DNA from: JAVJSU01 sp040219275
GTDB taxonomy: Bacteria > Chloroflexota > Anaerolineae > Aggregatilineales > Phototrophicaceae
Assembly (NCBI GenBank): GCA_040219275.1
Contig: JAVJSU010000035.1
Location: 7,920 to 71,919, forward strand
Length of the DNA stretch: 64,000 bases
Reading direction: 5' to 3'
Positions 26,294 through 35,013 of the stretch are shown here, piece by piece (within the stretch, counting starts at the first letter, position 1; each line of letters starts with the position of its first letter). The notes beneath the pieces were generated by a model. It had not been told where the DNA came from. It did not search any database and saw only the letters and a list, made by a program, of their open reading frames with translations. Both the position numbers and the translations under genes were made by a program.

Positions 26294-27916
26294 TTAGTTG
26301 ATAGCTTTCGTGAGGTCCAACATGCCCCCGAGGTTCATATGGGGCACGCCGTCAACCGTGCTAAGAGTGACCGGAACACCTGTGAACAAGGTCGTGACCA
26401 TATAGGTGCTATCCCCCGCGCTGATGAGCGGGAAATCCACAGCTTGCCCCCGGCGGAGATACAGACCATCATTCTCCCAGACCAGCGCATACGGCTCAGC
26501 GTTCAACCCGGCCAACTCGTAAGTGCCAAGGTAACTCTGTACCGAATCCAACTCGACTGTCATTGGCATCGGAGCCAGAACCCCCGCGATCATCTGTTGC
26601 TCGGCGGTATGCTTTTCGGTGTACATCGCGCCAAGCGTAGAGTCCATTTCATACAGCATTTCGACCAGGTGCCACTGCGCTCCCTGTACGAAGTCACCAC
26701 TGTTGTTAGTATTTGCCATTACCGCGATCCCAATGCCATCATCAGGAATGATGATCATCGTCGCCGTCGAGCCATGAGCCTGACCAGTGTGAGTCACCGT
26801 ATCAACCCCGTTGAACGTCAGGAGTTCCCAACCCAGAGCAGCACTGTAAGTATCCATGTGCGGCGGTAGGTTCGTAAAGTCGTACACGGGTTGCCACATT
26901 TCAGCAAGTGTCCCCGCATCCACGACGCGCTCGCCCGTCACACCCTGTCCCCCATTGAGCATGGTCAGCATAAATGCCCCCATATCGTTAGCGCTGGCTA
27001 GTACTCCGCCGACTGGCTCTTCGCTCCCGGCTGGTTCGTAATTGATAGGGCGCAGGTTACCGCCGGTTGTCACCATGTCCTGCGTGATAATGTGCTGGTA
27101 GGGCGTAGCGTGATTGCCACGGTTGGCGTTCTCCACACGGAACGTCGCCGTCGTCATCCCAGCCGGGTCAAACACCCGCGACTGCATCAGGTAGCGGTAT
27201 GTGTCGGTTGGGTTGTTCTCTTGGGAGTCTTCGGCCAATACTGCCGCGTAAGCCGCTGTTGCAAATACCTGGTTCTGATAGGTATAGGCCGCGCCAGGTT
27301 CGCTGGTCGGTTCGATGTTGCCAATAAAGTCCATCATTGCTTCTGGGTCTGAAATCCCGAACAGCGGCAAATCTGTACCGGGCATCCCGGTGGTGTGACT
27401 GAGCATCATCCGTAGCGTCATCTCGTCGTGGACGAAGTCCGGCAGATAGGTCGAAATGGGTGCATCCCAGTCCATATAACCATCTTCAACGAGAGTGGCA
27501 ATCATGATAGCGGTCATCGGCTTGGTGATGGACCCTAAACCGAACAGAGTATCCGCGTTGATCTCACCGCCGGTTTGCAAGTTCTTTACACCAAACCCCT
27601 CTGTCCAGACGATTTCACCATCACAGACGATGGCAACTGCCGCCCCGGGAATACGATAGGCTTCGCGGCTGGCATCAATGTAGGCGGCGTAGGCCACCAG
27701 CATGTCCGGGGTGATACGCTCGGCGCAGCGGTCGCTGGCTATAGGGACAGTATCCGCCAGCTCAGCATTGAAGGTGAATTGAATCCCATCCTGATTGACA
27801 AAAGCTTGTTGTACGACCTCTGTTGTTACCGGGATTGGGGTGGTTTCATCTTGAGCGCCAACGCTCAAAATGCCAATAAGGGTTACGAATAACACAGTCG
27901 CTAAAGTGCGAAACAT
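26294..27916 (-). CDS. Secreted serine hydrolase, class C beta-lactamase/esterase family
   Basis: 540 residues. The signal peptide is about 1-21. The catalytic domain has the S-x-x-K motif in GLGSITKPMTAIM, Y-x-N in AYTYQNQVF, and HTGQAHGSTA as the third motif. A C-terminal beta domain of about 100 residues (VQSYLGTYELAGLNAEPYAL and on) is common in this family. Residues 1-57 are shared with the exported protein at 22907-23719 and look acquired. Likely a D-aminopeptidase or esterase rather than a true beta-lactamase. Confidence 0.9.
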   Translation of the reverse strand: MFRTLATVLFVTLIGILSVGAQDETTPIPVTTEVVQQAFVNQDGIQFTFNAELADTVPIASDRCAERITPDMLVAYAAYIDASREAYRIPGAAVAIVCDGEIVWTEGFGVKNLQTGGEINADTLFGLGSITKPMTAIMIATLVEDGYMDWDAPISTYLPDFVHDEMTLRMMLSHTTGMPGTDLPLFGISDPEAMMDFIGNIEPTSEPGAAYTYQNQVFATAAYAAVLAEDSQENNPTDTYRYLMQSRVFDPAGMTTATFRVENANRGNHATPYQHIITQDMVTTGGNLRPINYEPAGSEEPVGGVLASANDMGAFMLTMLNGGQGVTGERVVDAGTLAEMWQPVYDFTNLPPHMDTYSAALGWELLTFNGVDTVTHTGQAHGSTATMIIIPDDGIGIAVMANTNNSGDFVQGAQWHLVEMLYEMDSTLGAMYTEKHTAEQQMIAGVLAPMPMTVELDSVQSYLGTYELAGLNAEPYALVWENDGLYLRRGQAVDFPLISAGDSTYMVTTLFTGVPVTLSTVDGVPHMNLGGMLDLTKAIN

Positions 27917-28232
27917 GACCTATCTCCTGTTTTTCTGAACGAATTTGACATGGATTTGAGCCGACCATTATGGTCGTTCATCATTGCAGTGTAGTTGTAA
28001 TCGTGGTGTGTTCACCATTACACAAAGGTAGAAATTTGGTGTGGTACCAGGTAGTATCCTGATGGCAGTTTCTCTGATAACTGCCATCTCATAAATGTGA
28101 GCAAACAGTCTACAGTTCTTGATGTTGAAAGCGCAAAACCGCAGTAATCGTGAAGAGACTGACGTACAGACTTGCAAAGAGTAACGGCATCATCGTATCC
28201 AGCGGTTGTCCAAGTATTGCCTGCGTTATCAA
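27739..28232 (-). repeat. Duplicated block, copy 2
   Basis: Partner of 23548-24050. It contains the first 59 codons of the serine hydrolase, the 190-base intergenic region and the last 42 codons of an intact ABC permease. Because both neighbours are complete here, this is probably the parental arrangement. The intergenic part 27917-28109 holds the promoter region of the hydrolase. Confidence 0.85.
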
Positions 28233-28958
28233 TGTGGTTCCACTGTCGGTTGACATCATGACCAGCTTATACGGTAAGGCATCGTTGATCGGTGACAGCA
28301 TCATTGTGAGCGGTTGATAGGCGATAATCAGAAAGAAGGGAATACCGATGATATACGCCCGACTTTCAAACCACGTCCCTAACATCAAGGTCAAGGTGCT
28401 AAAACTCAATACAAAGAGCAGCAGCATCGGCAGTGCCATCAGGTAGCTCGCGAGATTGATATCGAATTCACCAATGAGGCGAAGCTGGACAAATGCTAGG
28501 AGCGTTTGTGGCAACACGATGATGAAAACGAGGCGAAACAAGTGTCCACCCAGCTTACTCATGATGAACGACAGACGCGTAACAGGCTTAGAGAGTATCC
28601 AGGCGGCGGTGCCAGTCTGCTTCTCCTGAATGATAGCATCCTGTAACGTCACGACGGCGGCTATCGCCATCGCCATGCCCGTAATCAGGAAAAATACCAT
28701 GACAGGTGTTTCAGGGCCGCTGATGAATTCCATCAGTTCAGCACGCTCCGCTGGCTCTAGTTCTGGCCGATCAACGAATTCCCTCGGTACGAGTAGCGTC
28801 ACCAGTAGAAATCCATTCAAAAACAGAGTCCACCCCAGAAGCTGGATGAGTAAACTACGCGGACGCAGTAGCTCACCCAACTCCTTATTTATGAGGGGCA
28901 TGAACCCCATCAATACATGATTACGTTCAGAGTTTTCAAATGCAGTGGTACTACGCAT
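28110..28958 (-). CDS. ABC-2 type transporter permease
   Basis: 282 residues with six predicted helices: LIQLLGWTLFLNGFLLVTLL, VMVFFLITGMAMAIAAVVTL and four more up to LLFASLYVSLFTITAVL. The AIIQEKQTGTAAWILSKPVT motif is typical of ABC-2 permeases. It overlaps the ATPase gene by eight bases. Its last 42 codons are duplicated as a remnant at 23914-24050. Confidence 0.88.
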   Translation of the reverse strand: MRSTTAFENSERNHVLMGFMPLINKELGELLRPRSLLIQLLGWTLFLNGFLLVTLLVPREFVDRPELEPAERAELMEFISGPETPVMVFFLITGMAMAIAAVVTLQDAIIQEKQTGTAAWILSKPVTRLSFIMSKLGGHLFRLVFIIVLPQTLLAFVQLRLIGEFDINLASYLMALPMLLLFVLSFSTLTLMLGTWFESRAYIIGIPFFLIIAYQPLTMMLSPINDALPYKLVMMSTDSGTTLITQAILGQPLDTMMPLLFASLYVSLFTITAVLRFQHQEL

Positions 28959-29904
28959 GGCTTTTCTCTCCTGTCAATTCGATGAATATGTCTTCAAGTT
29001 GTTGCTGTTTACGGCTGAAGCCACTTACCGTGGCTTCTCCATCAGCGATGATCGTGTTAATCATGTTTGCTTCTGCGGCGCTCTGGTCATTGACCGTAAC
29101 GTCAAACGATGTTACGCCGTTCTGTTGAATTAACTGCACGTTGTCAATCCAGCGTTGCTGGCGTAGACGGCTCTCTACTGAAGGCGCGTTACCCCGTATG
29201 GTTACGCTGTAGATAGGCTTGTCGCTGTTTATGAGTTGATGAATGGGTGCCTGTGCGATCAATTTGCCACCATTCAGAATAACTACTGAATCACTTACTC
29301 TCTGGACATCTTCAAGGATATGTGTTGAGTAGAAGATGGTGGTTCGCTCGCGCAAACGCTTCATAATATCCAGCACATCACGCCGTCCTAGTGGATCAAG
29401 AGCCGCAGCAGGCTCGTCAAGAATAAGCAGATCAGGCTGGTTGATTTGCGCTTGTGCGATGCCCAAACGCTGACGTTCACCGCCTGAAAAAGCCTTGATT
29501 GGACGATCTGCTTTGTCCATTAAGCCAACAAGCTCCAGTGCCTCATCAATCCGCTGATCTGTTTTACGCACGGCGTCACGGGAGAAAAACCGGATCGTAA
29601 ACGCAAGTGTTTCCCGCGCTGTCATGTGCCCATAGTAATTCGGCTGTTGGGATAAATACCCAATGCGCTGGCGGATAGCTAGGCTATCCCTGACGATATC
29701 CTTGCCGAAAATGGTTGCGGAGCCACTGCTTGGCTTAATTAATCCCAGAAGTAGCTTGATTGTCGTGGTTTTACCGGCACCATTGGGGCCCAGAAAACCA
29801 CAGATACTGTGATGATCGACGCTTAAACTCACTGTATCGAGCACAGGTTGTTTGCGATAACTCTTTGAGAGTTTATCGGTTTGGATAATTCCGTTATCTG
29901 GCAT
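28951..29904 (-). CDS. ABC transporter ATP-binding protein
   Basis: 317 residues from the ATG at 29904, chosen because aaaggag precedes it; an ATG at 29937 would add 11 residues. Walker A GPNGAGKTTT, signature FSGGERQRLGIAQAQ, Walker B LLILDEPAAALDP, H-loop FYSTHILEDVQ. The C-terminal 90 residues form an extra domain ending near DIFIELTGE. Works with the permease encoded directly downstream. A type 2 upstream element and a 9-base inverted repeat lie before it. Confidence 0.93.
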   Translation of the reverse strand: MPDNGIIQTDKLSKSYRKQPVLDTVSLSVDHHSICGFLGPNGAGKTTTIKLLLGLIKPSSGSATIFGKDIVRDSLAIRQRIGYLSQQPNYYGHMTARETLAFTIRFFSRDAVRKTDQRIDEALELVGLMDKADRPIKAFSGGERQRLGIAQAQINQPDLLILDEPAAALDPLGRRDVLDIMKRLRERTTIFYSTHILEDVQRVSDSVVILNGGKLIAQAPIHQLINSDKPIYSVTIRGNAPSVESRLRQQRWIDNVQLIQQNGVTSFDVTVNDQSAAEANMINTIIADGEATVSGFSRKQQQLEDIFIELTGEKSHA

Positions 29905-29959
29905 GATGTCTCCTTTAGATTGCTGCCGTACAGACAAGCATCAGTCTAAAGAAAGCAGA

Positions 29960-30033
29960 CCACCTCTGTGAATTAGGCAGAGGTGGAAATGTGGGTTATG
30001 GGGCTATGGTAGACGAAGGTGGTAGGCGATTAC
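29960..30033 (-). promoter_or_regulatory. Shared upstream element, type 2, with inverted repeat
   Basis: On the minus strand: CGCCTACCACCTTCGTCTAC, CATAGCCCCATAACCCACAT, TTCCACCTCTG. The blocks match those at 18695 and 32743. It overlaps a perfect inverted repeat, CCACCTCTG (29960-29968) with CAGAGGTGG (29978-29986), which may also end the regulator transcript. Confidence 0.55.
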
Positions 30034-30037
30034 GTCA

Positions 30038-32635
30038 TCATATCAACGCGAGTTCTTGAGCGCGAAGAATTGCCTGCGTACGGCTCATCACATTCAGTTT
30101 CTCGTATATCGCCGTGGTATGCTTCTTAACGGTATGCACAGTGATGAACAGCTTGTTGGCAATTTCCTTGTTGGCATATCCCTGGGTGATTAATACCAGA
30201 ATCTCCTGTTCACGTTCCGTTAGGAGGCTGTCTTTTGCTGACATCTGAACGGGCACGGTCAGAATCGTGCTTACATAGATTCTAAGTTCTTGAGAAATAT
30301 TCTCGCGTTCAAGCAGCGTTTTGAGTAGACGTTGGATGATATCCCCTTCGTTCAGGAATATCCTCACGTACCTTGTAGAAGGAGACTGTTCAAGTACCTG
30401 GATGAGATATGCTTGCGCACGATCAGGTTCTTGAAGTTGGTGATAGGCACGCACCAACACCAGACCAGCCAGTAAACGATTGTAGATAATTTCACCCTGT
30501 CCTGTGAAGATAGGTTCGCAGCGTTGAATGGCTTTCTCTATGTTCCCTTTTGACAGATCCATCCATGCACCTGTGATCTGTTGAATTTCGCAATCCGGTG
30601 GATTTTGCAACCGATGATTGAGGATTTGAGCATGATAATTGACTGCTGATCTGCGATCATCTATCTTCAGACTCAATTGCACCAACCGTACAAGCATCCA
30701 CAGGTGCATACGCGGATTATTGGCAGTTCTTAGGATTGGCTCGTGGGTTTTCAGGACTTCGATGGCTTCCTGAATATGCCCCTGTGCAACTTCAATGTGC
30801 GCCCGAACGAGATAGCCTCGATAGAGCGCATCCGGCCACTGTGCCTGCTCACCGAGGAAAATGCCATGTTTCAGCAATTCGGATGCCTCATCAAGCCGAT
30901 TCTGCTCGGTGAGTAACATTGCCAGCCCCACATAACTCTGGGCGGCGAGAAAAAATGGCTGGTTGATGGTGGGATCGTACTTGGATACTTCTATAATCTG
31001 CCGGTGCAATGCTTCGGACTGATCGATCATACCAAGTTGCATCAGAAAATCAGCCTGATGCTGGCGTAACTGTACATCAACCACTGTGCTACTTGATTCA
31101 GAGAGGTTGAAAGGTCGCGCATCGATAAGATGCAAGGCTTCGCTCAATTGACCTAGAGAAGCCAGCGCCAGCGCCTTTCTTCCAATGATGTTGAGCCATG
31201 CGTCTTTAGTCGTTTCGTTCTGTAACAACTCATCCGCAAGCTGTATTGCGGATCGAGCATCACCCAGATGCACCCTTGTCAGCAACAGTTGCAGCTTGAT
31301 GTCAAATGTCAGCGTGTCATCTTTTGTGTTTTCAAGTGCAGCAAGCAGGATGCGCTCTGCTAATATTGCCTGACCCTTAAGCAGAACATGCATTGCCGAA
31401 AGATACTGAAGCCGGGGATTGGTATCCAGAACAGCGTCAGGGAATGATCTCAACCACTCATAAATCATCCCGAGTTGACCGCTATAAATCATTGTGCGTG
31501 AATGCTGCTCGATCCAGACCGCCGCCAGCGTGAAGTCGGGAATTTTTAGCGCATAATTAATAGCCTTACGCGGGTCATTGTTGGCTTCGTGCCACATCGC
31601 CGCCCGTCGATAAAGCCGTTGGATGTGTTGTAGGGAGAATTGCCCTTTCAGCTTAATACGCAGGACATCGCGGAAGAGGTGATGATAGCGATAGATACCC
31701 CCCATATCCTGAATGAAGAGATTGGCATACAATAGGTTATTAATTATGGCAAGGCTATCACCGCGACTTAACAGAGCGTCACAGATGTCTGGAGCAAACT
31801 CATTGAGGATCGATGTCTGGAGCAAAAATTGCTGAATATCGTCTGCTTGCTGAGCAATCACTTCATCAGTGAGATAGTCAAGTATGAAGCGATCCGTGTG
31901 TTGCAACCCATAGAAGATGGTGTCAATATCACGCAGTCTTATGGATAAACCAGCGAGATATAATCCCGCCGCCCAGCCTTCCGTTCGCGTCGTCAGCATA
32001 TGTAACTGTGCATCGTCCAGAGGGATAGCCATCACATCACTGAACAAATGGCTGATTTCATCTGAGGTAAAGCGTAAATCGGCGGCGCGAATTTCACTGA
32101 GATGTCCGCGTGCTCGTAATCTTGAGAGGGGTAGAGGCGGATCAGCTCGTGTTGTCATCAATATGTGCAAGTTTTCGGGTAGATGGGTTATCAAATAATC
32201 AAGACTCTTATGGACATCTGGATGTGCAATGAGATGGTAGTCATCAAGGACAAGAAATAGCCGTATATCGCTATCCACTAACGCGTTGATGAGTGCGTTA
32301 ATGGCCACTTGCAACGTCGCTCCCTGATTACGGATGAGCGGCATCACTTCAGCGGTCAGTTCAGGATACAGACTATCAATCGCAGCGATGATATGTTGCC
32401 ACACATAAATCGCGTCATTGTCGGTACTATCCAGTGAAACCCACGCAACTGGATGTTGAACGTGTGCGGCCCACTCCACAAGCAGAGATGTTTTGCCTGA
32501 ACCTGCCTGAGCAGAAAGCAAGGTCAGTCTGGCACCTCGCTCTATCCCCTGCTGAATGCGACTCACGAGCTGCAAACGCTGGATTTTATCCGTACTGAAT
32601 ACGGGCCTTTGGATTTTTGTTTTGAGTATAGACAC
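30038..32635 (-). CDS. MalT-like LuxR family ATP-dependent transcriptional regulator (second copy)
   Basis: 865 residues with the same layout as the regulator at 6933: LKTKIQRPVFSTDKIQR, Walker A AQAGSGKT (42-49), LFLVLDDYHLIAHPDVHKSL, helical repeats, and a C-terminal LuxR helix-turn-helix (LTEREQEILVLITQGYANKE then IANKLFITVHTVKKHTTAIY). It starts at a GTG without an obvious ribosome site, so the start is moderately sure. It lies between the ABC operon and a divergent secreted hydrolase, and both promoters carry the type 2 element, a natural target candidate. Confidence 0.9.
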   Translation of the reverse strand: MSILKTKIQRPVFSTDKIQRLQLVSRIQQGIERGARLTLLSAQAGSGKTSLLVEWAAHVQHPVAWVSLDSTDNDAIYVWQHIIAAIDSLYPELTAEVMPLIRNQGATLQVAINALINALVDSDIRLFLVLDDYHLIAHPDVHKSLDYLITHLPENLHILMTTRADPPLPLSRLRARGHLSEIRAADLRFTSDEISHLFSDVMAIPLDDAQLHMLTTRTEGWAAGLYLAGLSIRLRDIDTIFYGLQHTDRFILDYLTDEVIAQQADDIQQFLLQTSILNEFAPDICDALLSRGDSLAIINNLLYANLFIQDMGGIYRYHHLFRDVLRIKLKGQFSLQHIQRLYRRAAMWHEANNDPRKAINYALKIPDFTLAAVWIEQHSRTMIYSGQLGMIYEWLRSFPDAVLDTNPRLQYLSAMHVLLKGQAILAERILLAALENTKDDTLTFDIKLQLLLTRVHLGDARSAIQLADELLQNETTKDAWLNIIGRKALALASLGQLSEALHLIDARPFNLSESSSTVVDVQLRQHQADFLMQLGMIDQSEALHRQIIEVSKYDPTINQPFFLAAQSYVGLAMLLTEQNRLDEASELLKHGIFLGEQAQWPDALYRGYLVRAHIEVAQGHIQEAIEVLKTHEPILRTANNPRMHLWMLVRLVQLSLKIDDRRSAVNYHAQILNHRLQNPPDCEIQQITGAWMDLSKGNIEKAIQRCEPIFTGQGEIIYNRLLAGLVLVRAYHQLQEPDRAQAYLIQVLEQSPSTRYVRIFLNEGDIIQRLLKTLLERENISQELRIYVSTILTVPVQMSAKDSLLTEREQEILVLITQGYANKEIANKLFITVHTVKKHTTAIYEKLNVMSRTQAILRAQELALI

Positions 32636-32742
32636 AGGTTTTCCGCGCAGAGGCGCTCAATAATTGTACGGCACAATTATACTATTTTTGACTTCAAAAG
32701 TAGATGCAAATTCAGTTTTGTTGAGGTAATCACATCTCTATG

Positions 32743-32830
32743 TTCTACCTTCGTTTACCATCAAGATAAAAACCAAGACTCCACCTTTGAGGAATATATA
32801 CCGCCCACCGTTTTGCTTACCATAATCACA
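32743..32830 (+). promoter_or_regulatory. Shared upstream element, type 2 (copy before the secreted hydrolase)
   Basis: TTCTACCTTCGTTTACCATC, then about 16 bases, then GACTCCACCTTTGAGG. Spacing and sequence of the two blocks agree with the copy at 18695. It lies 25 to 110 bases upstream of the ATG at 32854 and about 110 bases upstream of the divergent regulator. Confidence 0.55.
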
Positions 32831-32853
32831 TCTCAACAGAATGGAGACAAATC

Positions 32854-34257
32854 ATGCGAAATCTACTGATAGCCCTAATGTTACTCGTATTGTGTGTGCC
32901 GATTATGGCACAAGAGGAGGAAGACACATTGTACTCGACTGACCAATATCAGATACCAGTACCAGCTGGTTGGCAAGACAACAGCACGACAGAGGTGGTC
33001 CATTTCACCAATGCAGATGGTACTGCCAACCTGTATGCGTTGAGCGTAGAAGCAGAAGATGTACAGAGTGGCATCACGGATGCGCTGGTACAGATTGATT
33101 CGGATTTTTCTGCACAGCCAGTGCAGATGACGGATGTTCCATTGCCAGGTGGTGTTGTGTGGACACAAAATGTCTACGCATTGCCAGATGGTGACCTCAT
33201 TGCCGCGCTTGGGCGTGTTAGCGACGGATGGACATATGTCATTGTGCTTCGCGCACCGCAGGCAGGGCTTGCTGTCGAGGCTACTACGCTGAATCAAGTA
33301 CTGCTCGGGCATACCATCATTGGCGAAGTTACGGTTGCCGTGTCGCTCCCTGATTATATCAACCCGGATGCGTTCAACGAATCCGAAACAGTTGTCGTGA
33401 GCGGCGAATACGAATTACCCGCGACACTCTCAATGCCTGTCGGAGATGGACCATTTCCGGCGGTTGTCATCGTGCATGGGTCTGGACCCAATGATCGTGA
33501 CGGCACGCTGGGGACGAACAAACCTTATCGTGATATCGCACAGGGACTGGCTTCACAGGGAATCGCGGTGTTGCGCTATGACAAACGCACCTTTGTCTAT
33601 CGTGAACCGGTGGCCGGATTCACCATAGATGATGAAGTCACAAATGATGCGCTTAGCGCAGTTCAACTTCTGCGTGAAATGGAGTCCGTTGATCCCGAAC
33701 GAATCTACGTAGTGGGTCATAGCCAGGGTGCTATGTTCGCACCGCGTATCGCTGAGCAAGATGGCGATCTGGCCGGGATCGTTCTTCTGGCTGGGACACC
33801 CTACGCCTTCGATCATGTGTTGAGCACGCAGGTTAACTATCTACAAAGCCTTGATCCGCAAGCCGATGTGGCTGGTCTGGACGGACTGATCGTCATTCTG
33901 GATGCGATCCGCAACGGTGCCGACCCGGTGGAAGCATTTGGTGGTGACGAAAACCAGGCCATCTACTGGACAAGCATGATGGCTTATGTCCCCGGAGACA
34001 CGGCAAGTAGCCTTGACCTTCCCATGCTGGTTATGCAGGGTGAGCGCGACTATCAAGCGACGATGACAGATTTTGAAGCCTGGCAGTCACAGCTCGGGGA
34101 TCGTGATAATGTCACGCTTATCTCATACCCCACGCTTAATCACATCTTCATGGCACTCGGTGACGTTGATCGTATGGCGATTGCCACAGATTACAGTGAA
34201 GGTGGCTTTGTTGACGCTACTGTCATCACCGACATCGTAAATTGGATCAATGGTTAG
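32854..34257 (+). CDS. Secreted alpha/beta hydrolase (S9/prolyl oligopeptidase-like)
   Basis: 467 residues. Signal peptide about 1-19 (VLCVPIMAQ). A first domain (YQIPVPAGWQDNSTTEVVHF) is shared in style with the hydrolase at 19077. The hydrolase domain has VIVHGSGPNDRDGTLGTNKP, nucleophile elbow VVGHSQGAMFAPRI, acid region LVMQGERDYQ and LNHIFMALG with the catalytic His. Probably an exported esterase or peptidase. Divergent from the second MalT-like regulator and preceded by a type 2 element. Confidence 0.87.
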   Translation: MRNLLIALMLLVLCVPIMAQEEEDTLYSTDQYQIPVPAGWQDNSTTEVVHFTNADGTANLYALSVEAEDVQSGITDALVQIDSDFSAQPVQMTDVPLPGGVVWTQNVYALPDGDLIAALGRVSDGWTYVIVLRAPQAGLAVEATTLNQVLLGHTIIGEVTVAVSLPDYINPDAFNESETVVVSGEYELPATLSMPVGDGPFPAVVIVHGSGPNDRDGTLGTNKPYRDIAQGLASQGIAVLRYDKRTFVYREPVAGFTIDDEVTNDALSAVQLLREMESVDPERIYVVGHSQGAMFAPRIAEQDGDLAGIVLLAGTPYAFDHVLSTQVNYLQSLDPQADVAGLDGLIVILDAIRNGADPVEAFGGDENQAIYWTSMMAYVPGDTASSLDLPMLVMQGERDYQATMTDFEAWQSQLGDRDNVTLISYPTLNHIFMALGDVDRMAIATDYSEGGFVDATVITDIVNWING

Positions 34258-34640
34258 TTCACCAACCTTCAGGAGACCTCTTACCCGATAGTCGGTGCAT
34301 GAGGGTGACGGATTCAACCGTAGATTGAAGTGGATTTTGATACTGTTGCGATCATCAACTGGGATGATGCTGACATGACTACGGAACTCTAGATTATCGA
34401 AGAGACAAGCAACGACTGAAAGACTAAATCAATACACCATATGACTATACTATAGGGTGGCTCCGTAAGGGTCACCCATCAGATGTGACGCACCAGCCAG
34501 TTATCCATGCAGTGCAAAACGGGCTAATGGGGGCAGATCGCTGAATTGCGGTCGCGGGAGATGATTATCCACAAGGTGGAACAGTGACGGTATATAGGCT
34601 GGCGGCCAGGCGGCATCGACAGTGAAGCAGCAAAGGACAG
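34258..34640. other. Non-coding stretch before the origin-like repeat
   Basis: No complete gene. A short coding-like run (IEVDFDTVAIINWDDADMTT) near 34325-34395 ends at a stop and may be a gene relic. GGGTG/CACCC arms near 34456-34478 form a small hairpin. The right end contains a perfect DnaA box, described with the origin. Confidence 0.4.
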
Positions 34641-34644
34641 TTTC

Positions 34645-34945
34645 GCCTAACCACCCTGCTTCGGATTTGCAAGGACAATGTGGGGCACCCGATTGTCGTG
34701 AAGGTGAAAATAACGATCTGAAGCGGTAATAATAGATACCGCTATTGTGAGTCTATGTCTCTATCTGCCCCACATGCCCCACATGCCCCACACATAAATC
34801 AGCTTCTCTGTGCGTTTTTACGTTGATTTTCTCTATATTGAATAAGTGTCCCACATGCCCCACACGCCCCACACTGATTTTCGCTGTTTTGGTGCAAACT
34901 TTTATATCCTCTACATTTTTTGTGTTTTTTCCAGAATTAAACTTT
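34645..34945 (+). repeat. Origin-type repeat (copy B, with iterons)
   Basis: Homologous to 17150-17350 (copy A). Shared strings: GATTGTCGTGAAGGTGA (one difference), TAACGATCTGAAG, CGCTATTGTGA, TCTATGTCTCTATCTGCCC. Copy B keeps about 100 bases with the iterons that copy A lacks, so it is the more complete one. Confidence 0.75.
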
Positions 34946-35013
34946 TTGATGTTGGGCAGTGGGGCAACTGGGGCAGGCAAGAGACCAATCCTCTTGCCTG
35001 TTGGTTCATTCAT
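34753..35013 (-). CDS. Possible small protein spanning the iterons, 86 residues
   Basis: It would start at an ATG overlapping the last codons of the primase-helicase gene and ends at 34753. The sequence contains VGRVGHVGHL and CVGHVGHVGQIET, which are the iterons in translation. Codon overlap with the upstream gene supports translation, but the low complexity suggests the repeat comes first. Not recognised. Confidence 0.3.
   Translation of the reverse strand: MNEPTGKRIGLLPAPVAPLPNIKKFNSGKNTKNVEDIKVCTKTAKISVGRVGHVGHLFNIEKINVKTHREADLCVGHVGHVGQIET
34767..34874 (+). repeat. Two clusters of three 9-base iterons
   Basis: GCCCCACAT at 34767 and 34776, and GCCCCACAC at 34785; then GTCCCACAT at 34848, GCCCCACAC at 34857 and 34866. 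The repeats abut without spacers, and the clusters are 54 bases apart. These are typical initiator-binding iterons. On the minus strand they read as GHVGHVG in one frame. Confidence 0.8.

Larger units (their letters stand above)
34501..34980. other. Putative plasmid-type replication origin
   Basis: TTATCCACA at 34565-34573 is a consensus DnaA box, and TTATCCATG at 34501-34509 is close to one. They are followed by two clusters of three 9-base iterons and by inverted GCCCCA words near 34955-34977. The region lies beside a large primase-helicase gene. This combination is what iteron plasmids carry; origin activity itself is an inference. Confidence 0.55.

Noticed and set aside
34767..34874. Short tandem repeats as a CRISPR array
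   Set aside because: The 9-base units abut without spacers and number only three per cluster; they fit replication iterons.
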